Assembly (NCBI RefSeq): GCF_003583985.1
Contig: NZ_QXML01000004.1
Span: 62,001-126,000 of the forward strand
Reading direction: 5' to 3'
DNA: 64,000 bases
Origin: Algoriphagus lacus
Lineage (GTDB): Bacteria; Bacteroidota; Bacteroidia; Cytophagales; Cyclobacteriaceae
Part shown: piece by piece, positions 53,031 through 62,070 of the stretch
Layout: each line of letters starts with the position of its first letter
How positions within the stretch are numbered: the stretch's first letter is position 1
Notes under the pieces: generated by a model
Told to the model about the DNA's origin: nothing
Databases searched by the model: none
The model's input: only the letters and a program-made list of their open reading frames with translations
Position numbers and translations under genes: made by a program

Positions 53031-54368
53031 ATGAAAAATAATCTCAATCGTCGTCATTTTATCAAATCTGCTGCTACCGGAGCATTGGGGCTCGGCGTTG
53101 CATCTTCCGCTTTTTCCTTTAATATCCTTTCCCAATACCCGCTCAAAGACAAATATCGAGTAGCCATAATCGGTGTCAACAGTCGGGGTTCCCAACATAT
53201 ACAGGCTTTCGCCAAAATCCCGAATGTGGAAATCGCTTACATCTGCGATGTGGATTCCCGTGCTCGGGAAAACGGAATCGCCTTGGCATTAAAGGAAGGA
53301 GTAAAAACGGCACCAACAGGTTTGGTGGATTTCAGGAAAGCCTTGGAAGACAAAACTCTGGATGCAGTCTCGATTGCCATGCCTGATTTTTGGCACACTC
53401 CAGCCTCAATCATGGCGCTTCAGGCAGGAAAACATGTGTATTTGGAAAAGCCAGGATCGCACAATCCTGCCGAATCGGAACTGCTCGTGGAAGCTACCAA
53501 AAAGTATGGAAAAATCGTTCAGATGGGCAATCAGCGCCGATCCTGGCCGAGAGTGCAGGAAGCCATGAAAGAGCTTCACTCCGGTGCAATCGGAAAGGCC
53601 TATTATGCCCGAGCCTGGTATACGAATACACGAAAATCCATTGGATATGGCAAGCCAGCAGCTGTTCCTGAATGGCTGGATTTTGAGCTTTGGCAAGGTC
53701 CTGTTCCCCGAAAAGAATTCAAAGACAACCTGATTCATTACAACTGGCACTGGTTCTGGCATTGGGGCACAGGAGAAATCGTCAATAATGGCGTGCACTT
53801 TTTAGATTTGGCTAGATGGGGATTGCAGGAAAATTACCCAGTCAAGGCTTATTCCAGCGGTGGGAGGTATCACTTCCAAGATGATTGGGAAACACCGGAT
53901 ACTCAAATCGCCTCTTTCGACTTTGCCAACGGGAAGTCCATCCTCTGGGAAGGTCGCAGCTGCAATGCCCGCGACATCAACGCGATGGGCTCAGGTGTCT
54001 CTTTCCACGGAGAAAACGGAACGCTCGAACTCCTGAACAACTCCTACAAAATCTACGACAATGCCAACAAATTGGTGAAATCCGCCGAACCAACCACCAA
54101 TACTGTGGTCGATCAGCGAGGGGCAGGATTTGACATGGACATTGCTCATTTCACCAATTTCATCAATGCCATTGATAAAGGGGAAAGTCAGATTTCTCCT
54201 TACCCTGAGATTCAAAAAAGCGTATTACTGTGTCATTTGGGCAATATTTCATACCGAACAGGCAAAGCTTTAGAAATTGACCAAAATTCAGGAAAGATCC
54301 TTGGTGACAAGGAAGCTATGAAACTTTGGGGCAGAGAATACCAAAAAGGTTGGGAACCTAAACTCTGA
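53031..54368 (+). CDS. Exported Gfo/Idh/MocA family oxidoreductase (GH109-like class possible)
   Basis: 445 aa with a Tat-type signal (LNRRHFIKSAATGALGLGVA). Rossmann segment VAIIGVNSRGSQHIQAFAKI, family motif VYLEKPGSHNPAESELLVEA, MGNQRRSWPRVQEAM, and the histidine-tryptophan stretch HYNWHWFWHWGTGEIVNNGV, DLARWGLQ. The length and secretion resemble NAD-dependent glycosidases (GH109) and related secreted oxidoreductases, but the substrate is unknown. In a nag cluster it may act on amino-sugar glycosides. It begins 23 nt after nagA. Confidence 0.8.
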   Translation: MKNNLNRRHFIKSAATGALGLGVASSAFSFNILSQYPLKDKYRVAIIGVNSRGSQHIQAFAKIPNVEIAYICDVDSRARENGIALALKEGVKTAPTGLVDFRKALEDKTLDAVSIAMPDFWHTPASIMALQAGKHVYLEKPGSHNPAESELLVEATKKYGKIVQMGNQRRSWPRVQEAMKELHSGAIGKAYYARAWYTNTRKSIGYGKPAAVPEWLDFELWQGPVPRKEFKDNLIHYNWHWFWHWGTGEIVNNGVHFLDLARWGLQENYPVKAYSSGGRYHFQDDWETPDTQIASFDFANGKSILWEGRSCNARDINAMGSGVSFHGENGTLELLNNSYKIYDNANKLVKSAEPTTNTVVDQRGAGFDMDIAHFTNFINAIDKGESQISPYPEIQKSVLLCHLGNISYRTGKALEIDQNSGKILGDKEAMKLWGREYQKGWEPKL

Positions 54369-54373
54369 TTCAC

Positions 54374-55492
54374 ATGACTACGAGCCTTTCCGTCGGATCA
54401 AAACGTCTGGTTTCCATCGATGCCCTTCGGGGTTTTGACATGCTGATGATTTGCGGTGCCGATGCGTTTTTCAGAAGCCTTGAAGGAAAAACAGGTTTGG
54501 GATGGGTAGATGCCATTGCCCTACAATTTGAGCATCCAGAATGGGTTGGATTTGCCTTTTACGACTTTATTTTTCCGCTTTTTCTGTTCATTTCAGGAGT
54601 TTCTATTCCTTTTTCCCTTACCAAAGCTCTGGAAACTCATGCTCCTAAAAATGAGATTTACCGGAAGGCTTTTGTTAGAATGCTAATTCTGATTGGATTG
54701 GGCATGCTCGACAAAAATGCACCTTTTCCGTTTTTCGATTGGGAGCAGATCCGGCTTGGAAGTGTGCTGGGAAGGATCGGAATAGCTGGATTTATTACCG
54801 TCGTGCTGGTTCTCAATTTTGATTCGATCAAGCGACTGTTGATTGTCGCGGTAATTTTACTGTTGTACTACGCTGCAGTTTTTTTGGTTCCGGTACCGGG
54901 ATTTGGAGCTGGCGATTTGAGTTTCGAGGGAAATCTGGTGGGTTGGTTTGACCGGACGTTTCTACCAGGAAGATTGCTTCAGGGGCAATTCGACGAACTG
55001 GGAATTCTGACCACGTTTCCAGCTATTTGTTTGACCATTTTGGGAGCTCATGCAGGAGAAATCCTGAAAAAAGTCGCTGCCTCCGAAAACGAAAAACTCA
55101 AAGAATTGGTGGTGACCGGACTGATTTGCATTGGCATTGCGCTGATTTGGAACCTTCATTTCCCAATTTTCAAACGGATGTGGACGAGTTCCTTTATAAT
55201 GTTGACTTCCGGTTTGGCATTTCTTTCAATGGGCCTTTTTTACCTGATCATCGACATTCTGAAATTTCAAAGATGGGCTTTCTTCTTTGTAGTGGTTGGA
55301 ATGAACAGTTTGACGATCTACATGATTTATCGCTTTGTCAATTTCAGGTATACTTCGAGGCTTTTGTTTGAGGGGCTTTATAAACCCTTGGGAGAAAATT
55401 GGATTCCGGTGATGGAGAGTTTGGGCGCTTTGGGGTTGGTTTGGCTGTTCTTGTATTTTCTTTATCGGAAGAAGATTTTCTTTAAGGTGTAA
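54374..55492 (+). CDS. nagX: DUF5009 / NagX-like membrane protein
   Basis: 372 aa with about 10 membrane helices. It begins RLVSIDALRGFDMLMICGAD, the signature of the heparan-alpha-glucosaminide N-acetyltransferase-like/YeiB-type family, then YDFIFPLFLFISGVSIPFSL. NagX of Shewanella is a neighbour of nag genes with an unproven role in amino-sugar metabolism. The start is 5 nt after the Gfo stop, so it belongs to this operon. Whether it acetylates a sugar or transports one is unknown. Confidence 0.8.
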   Translation: MTTSLSVGSKRLVSIDALRGFDMLMICGADAFFRSLEGKTGLGWVDAIALQFEHPEWVGFAFYDFIFPLFLFISGVSIPFSLTKALETHAPKNEIYRKAFVRMLILIGLGMLDKNAPFPFFDWEQIRLGSVLGRIGIAGFITVVLVLNFDSIKRLLIVAVILLLYYAAVFLVPVPGFGAGDLSFEGNLVGWFDRTFLPGRLLQGQFDELGILTTFPAICLTILGAHAGEILKKVAASENEKLKELVVTGLICIGIALIWNLHFPIFKRMWTSSFIMLTSGLAFLSMGLFYLIIDILKFQRWAFFFVVVGMNSLTIYMIYRFVNFRYTSRLLFEGLYKPLGENWIPVMESLGALGLVWLFLYFLYRKKIFFKV

Positions 55493-55498
55493 TCTTTT

Positions 55499-55527
55499 GG
55501 TCAACGGTCCACTGTCGACAGTCAACA
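55499..55527. repeat. Short intergenic repeat with palindrome
   Basis: GGTCAAC at 55499-55505 is repeated as AGTCAAC at 55520-55526, and the middle holds ACTGTCGACAGT, a perfect 12-bp palindrome (55511-55522). Similar short, reiterated, GTC-rich sequences occur in other gaps of the window, so it is probably a dispersed repeat. It lies within the gap before the next Gfo gene. Confidence 0.4.
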
Positions 55528-55599
55528 ACTTCTTCTGGAAAAATCAATTAGATTCAAAGGTTAACTAACTAGTAACAAATATTTTATTATCAAATACTT

Positions 55600-56616
55600 A
55601 TGAAATCATCGCGTCGATCATTTATAAAAAAAACCACAGCTTTAGGAGCTGCAGCCAGTTTGAGTTCGTTGCCTTTTTCACTCTTGGCAAATCCCCAATC
55701 TGATCCGATTAAAATAGGAATCATAGGTTTGGACACCTCTCACGCACCCGCATTTACCAAGCTTTTCAATGCTGAAAGTCCCAAGCCGGAATTGGCAGGT
55801 TTCCGGGTGGTAGCGGCTTACCCTTATGGCAGTCGTGATATCAAATCGAGCATGGACCGAATTCCGGGTTACATCGATCAGGTGAAGGAACTCGGGGTGG
55901 AAATAGTAGATTCAATTGATGCCTTACTGCAAAAAGTGGATGTGGTACTTCTGGAAACTAATGATGGAAAACCTCATTTGGAACAAGCTAAGGTCGTATT
56001 CAAGGCCAAAAAGCCTGTATTTATTGATAAACCGGTTGCAGGTTCTTTTGCAGATGCAGTAAAAATCTACCAAGAAGCAAAAGCGGCAGGAGTTCCGATG
56101 TTTTCTTCATCCTCCCTTCGCTACCAAAAAAATGTCCATGCCGTCCGCCATGAAAACAAAATCGGTAAGGTCTTGGCCTGTGATGCCTTTAGTCCTGCAA
56201 CCTTGGAGCCCAGCCATCCGGATTTGTTTTGGTATGGGATTCATGGGGTGGAAATCCTCTTTACCGCCATGGGTGCGGGATGTGAGTCTGTGACGCGATA
56301 TTCCACTCAAGATGCGGAAGTAGTGGTAGGCACTTGGAAAGATGGAAGAATCGGAACCTTCCGGGGCATGCGATCTGGAAAGCACGACTATGGAGGAACT
56401 GCCTTTGGAACAGAAGGAAACCTATTCTTTGGTCCATTTGAAGGCTATGAACCCTTGGCTATCCAAATCGCTAACTTTTTCCGAACCAAAAAACTCCCGG
56501 TTGATCCTCAGGAAACGTTGGAAATCTATGCCTTTATGGAGGCAGCCGATGAGAGCAAAAGGCGGGGAGGAGCACCGGTTAGCCTTTCAGAGACTTTCAA
56601 GCTAGCAGGGAATTAA
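55600..56616 (+). CDS. Exported Gfo/Idh/MocA family oxidoreductase
   Basis: 338 aa with a signal sequence of the Tat type (SRRSFIKKTTALGAAASLSS). Rossmann segment KIGIIGLDTSHAPAFTKLF and the EKP-equivalent FIDKPVAGSFADAVK appear in the right order; the later SLRYQKNVHAVRHENKIGKV is typical of the secreted subfamily. It is shorter than the 53-kb protein and not a recent duplicate. It follows the NagX-like gene after a 107-nt gap with repeats, so it may have its own promoter. Substrate unknown. Confidence 0.85.
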   Translation: MKSSRRSFIKKTTALGAAASLSSLPFSLLANPQSDPIKIGIIGLDTSHAPAFTKLFNAESPKPELAGFRVVAAYPYGSRDIKSSMDRIPGYIDQVKELGVEIVDSIDALLQKVDVVLLETNDGKPHLEQAKVVFKAKKPVFIDKPVAGSFADAVKIYQEAKAAGVPMFSSSSLRYQKNVHAVRHENKIGKVLACDAFSPATLEPSHPDLFWYGIHGVEILFTAMGAGCESVTRYSTQDAEVVVGTWKDGRIGTFRGMRSGKHDYGGTAFGTEGNLFFGPFEGYEPLAIQIANFFRTKKLPVDPQETLEIYAFMEAADESKRRGGAPVSLSETFKLAGN

Positions 56617-56662
56617 CCCTGAAACAGAGGTTTATAATTATTTTTTGCTTTATCCCTAGAAT

Positions 56663-56694
56663 GAAAAGAGGTTTTCCTTGTATGGAAAACCTCT
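56663..56694. terminator. Terminator between convergent Gfo and propeller genes
   Basis: AGAGGTTTTCC and GGAAAACCTCT form a perfect 11-bp stem with a 6-nt loop (56667-56694). Read on the minus strand it continues into TTTTC, so it mainly serves the Asp-box propeller gene. Confidence 0.85.
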
Positions 56695-56720
56695 CTATTC
56701 ATTCCAAAATCAAACCTTGG

Positions 56721-59700
56721 TTACTTCGTTTCGATCGTAATCTTTTGAGGAAGCTTCTCATTTAGACTTTTCAAATCATTCTGGATGATACCATTCAGTT
56801 TTGACAAATGACCTGCTAACTCCTTCGACAATTCTTCAAAAACCACATAGGCTGCATCTGTTGGCCTGGCTTGACCAGTTTCCACACTTCGTTGCAAAGA
56901 AGCCAAACGGTTGTTCAGTTTGATTGGAAAATTCAGGGGATCCTGAGGGCTTTGATTCTGAACCTGATACAAATCTTCCTCGATCACTCTCATCTTATCC
57001 AGCATCGCCTTTAGCGCTGTGCTGGTGTTTTGATCAGTTGAATTTTCAAGTAGGGTTGCTTGTGCTCTAACTTTTCGAATCAGAATAACCGCCTCGTTCG
57101 CCTCAGAAACCTTATTTCGGATTTGAACTGCCAGATCAAACTGCTTTTGCAAATCCTCAGCAGTTATCCCCACCAAGTTAGGATCCATTTCAAGTTCGAA
57201 GGAAGTGGTTTTTTCTACTCCTCCGGCCTTGAGGCTTACCTGATATTCCCCAAGTGGTGCCAAAGGACCTCTTTGTGGTCTTGCACTCCAGATAATCATA
57301 CCGTCAAATACTGTAGCTCCCGGATAGCGCATGTCCCAAGTAAAGGTATTCAAGTCATGCTTTGTAGATGGAGAATTCCGTTCGGTTTTTCCTTTTTTTC
57401 CGGTATAGCTAGTGATCAGATTACCTTTAGCGTCCTTTATTTCAATCGTTACACTGTCCGTTTCAGTTGGCAAATAGTATTGAATAACGGCGTTATAAAC
57501 ACCACGAATTGGGTTTGCAGGTTTGAACAAAGCAATCTCTTTTTTGGCATTTACCTCCATTGCTTCTCGCAATGGCCGGATATCATCCAAAATCCAGAAC
57601 CCTCTTCCATGAGACCCAAGTACGACATCGTCATTTTTCAAAACCAAATCCCTGATCGGAGTATCCGGTAGATTCAGCTGTAAGGACTGCCAATCAGCAC
57701 CATCATTAAAAGAAACATATACGCCATGCTCTGTTGCCAAATAGAGTAGCCCCGGCTTGACCAAATCTTCCCGGACAGCTCTCGCAAAATGTCCATCTGC
57801 AATTCCGTTGGTTATTTTGGTCCAAGTTTTTCCATAATCCGTGGTCTTGAAAACATAAGGCTGACGGTCGTCTACCTGATACCGGTTGGCTGCCAGATAC
57901 ACTGTTCCAGGCTTGAATTTCCCTTCATCCAGGATTTCGATTCTGGAGTATCTTGGAAGGTCTTTTGGGGTAATGTCAGTCCAGCTTTTTCCACCATTTC
58001 TGGTAATGCTTACTTTCCCATCATCAGATCCAGCCCAAATGGTATTGATATCATGGCTTGAGGGTGCCAAGGCAAAAACAGTCCCATAAATCTCAGGACC
58101 ATTCATGTCTTTGGTGATTTCTCCACCGGTGACACCCAAGGTCTCTGGATCTGCAAATGTTAAATCCGGGCTGATTTTTTCCCAGGATTGCCCGTCGTTG
58201 GTCGTTTTCCAGACGTGCTGGGAAGTGGTGTACATGACCGTAGGATCCAAGGGTGAAAACATAATTGGGAATGTCCACTGCCATCTTTCCGGCAATGCAG
58301 ATGCTGGTTCACCGGAGAAAAATCTTGGATAAACCTGAATATCCCGAATCTGGCCTGTTTTTCGGTTGTATCGGGTGAGTAAAGCTCCTTGACTACCTGA
58401 ATAAAACACATCCGGGTCAACAGGGCTTTGTGTGATCCAACCACTTTCTCCGCCCCCAACTTCATAATGCCAACCATGCCCGGGACCACTTCCAAGCTTA
58501 TGTTCCCAACCATCACTTGGCATTGCGATCGTGGTATTATCCTGCTGAGCGCCGGCCACATGGTAGGGCACATCACTCGTCGTCATAACGTGATAAAGTT
58601 GGGTAGTCGGATAGTCTTCTTCAGTCCAGGTTTTTCCACCGTTTATACTTACAACCCCGCCACCGTCATTGGAACTGATCATTCGCATGGGATCATTTGG
58701 GTCAATCCAGAGGTCGTGGTTATCGCCATGGGGTACTGTGATTTCTATGTTAAATGTTTTGCCTCCGTCAGTCGATTTGAAAAAATCCACATTCAAACAA
58801 TAGACCGTTTCTCTATCCATTGGATCAGCATAGATGCGTGAATAATAGAAAGCCCGCTGCCGAAGTTTACGTTCCTCATTTACTTTTTCCCAAGTCCATC
58901 CGCCATCATCCGAGCGGAAAACTCCGCCTTCATTAGCTTCAACAATAGCCCAGATTCGATTGGGGTCTGCAGGGGAGACCGTCACGCCGATTTTTCCGAT
59001 CGGACCTTTTGGCATTCCAGGGTTTGAGGTCAAGTCAATCCAGGTATTTCCCCCGTCCAAGGATTTGAAAAGTTTGCTATCGGGACCTCCTCCCCACATC
59101 TTCCAGGCTTTACGGTAAACTTGCCAAGTGGATGCATAGAGCACATTTGGGTTGGTACGGTCAATGATCAGATCTGCAGCGCCTGCTTTGTCACTTACGT
59201 AAAGCACTTTTTCCCAGGTATTTCCTCCGTCTTTGGATCGAAAAACGCCACGTTCCTCATTTTCTCCGTAAGGATGGCCTAAGGCTGCCACATAGACGAT
59301 ATTAGGATTGGTTGGATGGATTCGGATCCTTGAGATAGCCTGGGTTTCTTTCAATCCCAAATGCCGCCAGGTCTTACCACCATCGATGGTTTTGTAAACG
59401 CCGTCACCCTGCGTAATGCTTCCGCGCAACTGGGTTTCACCGCCACCGATGTAAACGATATCGGGATTGGTTTCCGCAACTGCTACTGCTCCGATACTGG
59501 AGGAACTAATTTGGCCGTCGGTAACAGGAAACCATTCGTTTCCTCCATCCACCGTTTTCCACAGTCCTCCGCCTGTTGCGCCAAAATAATATTCATTAGG
59601 TCTTCCCGGACTTCCGGCGCTTCCAAGGGAGCGACCGCCACGGTTGGGTCCAATGTTTCTCCAGGAAAAACTCTCATAATAGGAGGGATCGACGACAGGT

Positions 59701-59789
59701 TTTAGGTTTTGGGCCAAAAGCCTTGGCTCCGGCAAAAATAGCCCTCCTGCTAAAAAAGCCAGAGTTAGAATTGAGTGTTTATTCTTCAT
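56721..59789 (-). CDS. Large secreted Asp-box (VPS10/sortilin-like) beta-propeller protein
   Basis: 1022 aa with a signal peptide (from ATG 59789: MKNKHSILTLAFLAGGLFLP, ending LLAQ). At least nine Asp-box-like turns are seen: GGGLWKTVDGGNEW, DGVYKTIDGGKTW, RGVFRSKDGGNTW, SKLFKSLDGGNTW, GGVFRSDDGGWTW, FFKSTDGGKTF, GGVVSINGGKTW, VWKTTNDGQSW, GKVSITRNGGKSW, YVFKTTDYGKTW. A long helical C-terminal region follows (about 850-1022). The class is annotated as glycosyl hydrolase or VPS10-like, but catalytic proof is lacking. Likely secreted or surface-exposed. The longer reading from 59858 has no signal peptide. Confidence 0.85.
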   Translation of the reverse strand: MKNKHSILTLAFLAGGLFLPEPRLLAQNLKPVVDPSYYESFSWRNIGPNRGGRSLGSAGSPGRPNEYYFGATGGGLWKTVDGGNEWFPVTDGQISSSSIGAVAVAETNPDIVYIGGGETQLRGSITQGDGVYKTIDGGKTWRHLGLKETQAISRIRIHPTNPNIVYVAALGHPYGENEERGVFRSKDGGNTWEKVLYVSDKAGAADLIIDRTNPNVLYASTWQVYRKAWKMWGGGPDSKLFKSLDGGNTWIDLTSNPGMPKGPIGKIGVTVSPADPNRIWAIVEANEGGVFRSDDGGWTWEKVNEERKLRQRAFYYSRIYADPMDRETVYCLNVDFFKSTDGGKTFNIEITVPHGDNHDLWIDPNDPMRMISSNDGGGVVSINGGKTWTEEDYPTTQLYHVMTTSDVPYHVAGAQQDNTTIAMPSDGWEHKLGSGPGHGWHYEVGGGESGWITQSPVDPDVFYSGSQGALLTRYNRKTGQIRDIQVYPRFFSGEPASALPERWQWTFPIMFSPLDPTVMYTTSQHVWKTTNDGQSWEKISPDLTFADPETLGVTGGEITKDMNGPEIYGTVFALAPSSHDINTIWAGSDDGKVSITRNGGKSWTDITPKDLPRYSRIEILDEGKFKPGTVYLAANRYQVDDRQPYVFKTTDYGKTWTKITNGIADGHFARAVREDLVKPGLLYLATEHGVYVSFNDGADWQSLQLNLPDTPIRDLVLKNDDVVLGSHGRGFWILDDIRPLREAMEVNAKKEIALFKPANPIRGVYNAVIQYYLPTETDSVTIEIKDAKGNLITSYTGKKGKTERNSPSTKHDLNTFTWDMRYPGATVFDGMIIWSARPQRGPLAPLGEYQVSLKAGGVEKTTSFELEMDPNLVGITAEDLQKQFDLAVQIRNKVSEANEAVILIRKVRAQATLLENSTDQNTSTALKAMLDKMRVIEEDLYQVQNQSPQDPLNFPIKLNNRLASLQRSVETGQARPTDAAYVVFEELSKELAGHLSKLNGIIQNDLKSLNEKLPQKITIETK

Positions 59790-59970
59790 AAAGTTCAGCT
59801 GGTGGTTTGATTTGAATGTACTAATTCTCGAGGAAGGATCGATGGGGAGTTTTATCAAAGGCAGGAATTTGGGACTTATGTAGTAAAGTAATAGGGGTGA
59901 GGCATTCTCACAAAAAGAATTAAATTTTGGTTAGATATCCTTTTCTCACTTACCACACTATTAAAAAACC

Positions 59971-60261
59971 ATGATTCGACATTCAGTAGTATTGAAACTC
60001 AAGCATAAAGCAGGTTCTCGGGAGGAAAAGGAATTTCTGGATGAGGCTTGGAAACTGAAGTCCATTCCAGGAGTCATGAAGTTTGAAATAATGAAAGAGA
60101 TTAGTTCAAATAATCCATACCAATTCGGGATTTCAATGGAGTTTGAAGACCAGAAAACCTATGATTTCTATTCAAATCATCCGGATCATACGCGATTCGT
60201 TGAGCAACACTGGATTCCTAATGTTGATGTTTTTATGGAAATTGATTACCTCCTTGAATAA
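59971..60261 (+). CDS. Dabb family (stress-responsive A/B barrel) protein
   Basis: 96 aa. It begins MIRHSVVLKLKHKAG, with a conserved LKSIPGVMKFEIMKEISSNN and QFGISMEFEDQKTYDFYSNH, then HTRFVEQHWIP. This is the dimeric alpha+beta barrel (Dabb) family, known from stress-induced and small-molecule-binding proteins. No signal peptide. It is a lone gene between the propeller gene and the M1 peptidase gene. The function is unknown. Confidence 0.85.
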   Translation: MIRHSVVLKLKHKAGSREEKEFLDEAWKLKSIPGVMKFEIMKEISSNNPYQFGISMEFEDQKTYDFYSNHPDHTRFVEQHWIPNVDVFMEIDYLLE

Positions 60262-60345
60262 AAGACGAAAAATACGAATCCTTGCACGGATCGATTTTTT
60301 TAGAAAACTTGATAGCCTGTAACCATCTCTAGCTTCAATCCCCGA

Positions 60346-61980
60346 ATGAATTTCCGAATTAATCTAATCAGCAGCGTTCTGTTTTTTGCGCTTTCCACAG
60401 CTACTTATTCCCAGCAAAAATTTACCAAAGCGGATACCTTACGCGGAAGTATTACACCCGAACGGGCTTGGTGGGACTTGAATCATTACCATCTAGCCGT
60501 GGAGATTTTCCCAGAAACAAAATCCATAAAAGGCTCAAATACAATTCGATATAAAGTTTTATCTGAACATCAGGTTTTACAATTAGATCTTCAGGAGCCA
60601 CTGAAAATCACTTCCATAGTTCAGGAAGGGGAGAAGCTCGACTTCAAACGGGAAGGAGCAGTACATTGGGTAACGCTAAAGAAAAAGCAGGTTCCGGGAA
60701 AATTTGAAGAGTTGGTGGTCAGTTACGAAGGCCAACCTAAAGAGGCGGTTCGACCACCTTGGGATGGTGGGATCACATGGACAAAAGATTCCAACGGAAA
60801 ATACTTTATCGCTTCATCCAATCAGGGTATTGGTTCCAGCATCTGGTGGCCAACGAAAGATCATCCGGCAGACGAGGTGGACAGCCTGATGATGAGTATC
60901 ACCGTTCCCAGAGGCCTGATGGATGTTTCCAATGGGCGTTTGGTCAACATCGAAATGGGGCAAACCACCGATACTTTTCATTGGTCAGTTCTTAATCCGA
61001 TCAATGATTATGGCGTCAATATCAATATCGGGGACTATGTCCATTTTGGAGAGAAATACGCAGGTGAAAAAGGAACCTTGGACATGGATTATTTTGTACT
61101 CCGCGAGAATTTGGAGAAAGCAAAGGTTCATTTTCAGGATGCCGGACGAATGATGAAAGCATTTGAGCATTGGTTTGGACCGTATCCTTTTTATGAAGAC
61201 GGATTCAAACTGGTGGATGCGCCCTACTTGGGCATGGAGCACCAGAGTTCGGTCACCTATGGCAACGGCTATCAAAACGGGTATCGGGGACGCGATCTCA
61301 GTGGCACTGGCTGGGGATTGAAATTTGACTTTATCATCATCCATGAAGCCGGTCATGAGTGGTTTGCCAATAATATCACTTACAAAGACGTGGCTGATAT
61401 GTGGATCCACGAAAGCTTCACCAATTATTCCGAAAGCCTCTTTTTGGATTATCATTACGGAAAAGAAGCCGGTCAGCAATACGTCCGAGGTACCCGTATG
61501 AACATCGCCAATGACCGACCCATCATCGGAACCTATGGTGTCAATCAGCGGGGATCGGGTGACATGTACTATAAAGGTGGCAACCTACTTAACATGCTTC
61601 GTGAAATCCTGAACGATGATGAAAAGTGGAGACAAATCCTGAGACGTTTGAATCAGGAATTTTACCATCAGACAGTAACAACACAGCAGGTGGAAAGCTA
61701 TATCTCTCAGGCTTTTGGGACCGATTTAAAACCAATTTTTGACCAATATTTAAGAGATCATAGAATCCCGGTTTTTGAATATTACTATTCGGATGAAAAG
61801 ACGCTGAATTATCGGTTTAGTAACTGTCTGACTAATTTTGAAATGCCGGTAGACGTTGAATTAGGTGGTAAAAGCCAACGGATCAAAGCAAATACCAAAT
61901 GGAATCAGTTGCAGGTAGGCCAAAATTCAGAATTGGAGTTTGACCCTGATTTTTATGTTTCTGTTTTCAAGTTGAGGTAG
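60346..61980 (+). CDS. M1 family metallopeptidase (short form)
   Basis: 544 aa with a signal peptide (residues 1-22, ending ATYSQ). The zinc site is HEAGHEWFANN (about residue 332) with the downstream glutamate in MWIHESFTNYSE, the HExxH-x18-E pattern; LGMEHQSSVTYGNGY is the exopeptidase GxMEN-like motif. Full-length aminopeptidase N is 800-900 aa; this one ends soon after the catalytic helical domain. Probably periplasmic and may trim peptides. No operon partner is obvious; a hairpin and the LolA-like gene follow 90 nt downstream. Confidence 0.92.
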   Translation: MNFRINLISSVLFFALSTATYSQQKFTKADTLRGSITPERAWWDLNHYHLAVEIFPETKSIKGSNTIRYKVLSEHQVLQLDLQEPLKITSIVQEGEKLDFKREGAVHWVTLKKKQVPGKFEELVVSYEGQPKEAVRPPWDGGITWTKDSNGKYFIASSNQGIGSSIWWPTKDHPADEVDSLMMSITVPRGLMDVSNGRLVNIEMGQTTDTFHWSVLNPINDYGVNINIGDYVHFGEKYAGEKGTLDMDYFVLRENLEKAKVHFQDAGRMMKAFEHWFGPYPFYEDGFKLVDAPYLGMEHQSSVTYGNGYQNGYRGRDLSGTGWGLKFDFIIIHEAGHEWFANNITYKDVADMWIHESFTNYSESLFLDYHYGKEAGQQYVRGTRMNIANDRPIIGTYGVNQRGSGDMYYKGGNLLNMLREILNDDEKWRQILRRLNQEFYHQTVTTQQVESYISQAFGTDLKPIFDQYLRDHRIPVFEYYYSDEKTLNYRFSNCLTNFEMPVDVELGGKSQRIKANTKWNQLQVGQNSELEFDPDFYVSVFKLR

Positions 61981-62046
61981 TGGGATTTCTTTCTCGGTAA
62001 AAATCAGATGATTTTTATCATAGATCACTTTCTTTAATCCGGCTAA

Positions 62047-62068
62047 CTTCTGGAAGAGAATCCAGAAG
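62047..62068 (+). other. Hairpin just before the LolA-like start codon
   Basis: CTTCTGGA and TCCAGAAG (62047-62054 and 62061-62068) form a perfect 8-bp stem with a 6-nt loop, ending 2 nt before the ATG at 62071. In the transcript it would cover the ribosome landing site and could limit translation. It has no T run. Confidence 0.45.
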
Positions 62069-62070
62069 AT

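Noticed and set aside
53031..56616. Two Gfo/Idh/MocA genes as a recent tandem duplication
   Set aside because: Lengths (445 and 338 aa), motifs and N-termini differ strongly and a NagX-like gene lies between them.
57060..57671. Long open frame on the plus strand (203 codons) inside the propeller gene
   Set aside because: It is the antisense shadow of the Asp-box protein. Its product is Cys/Phe/Ser-rich without any domain, and the minus-strand protein is repeat-conserved throughout.
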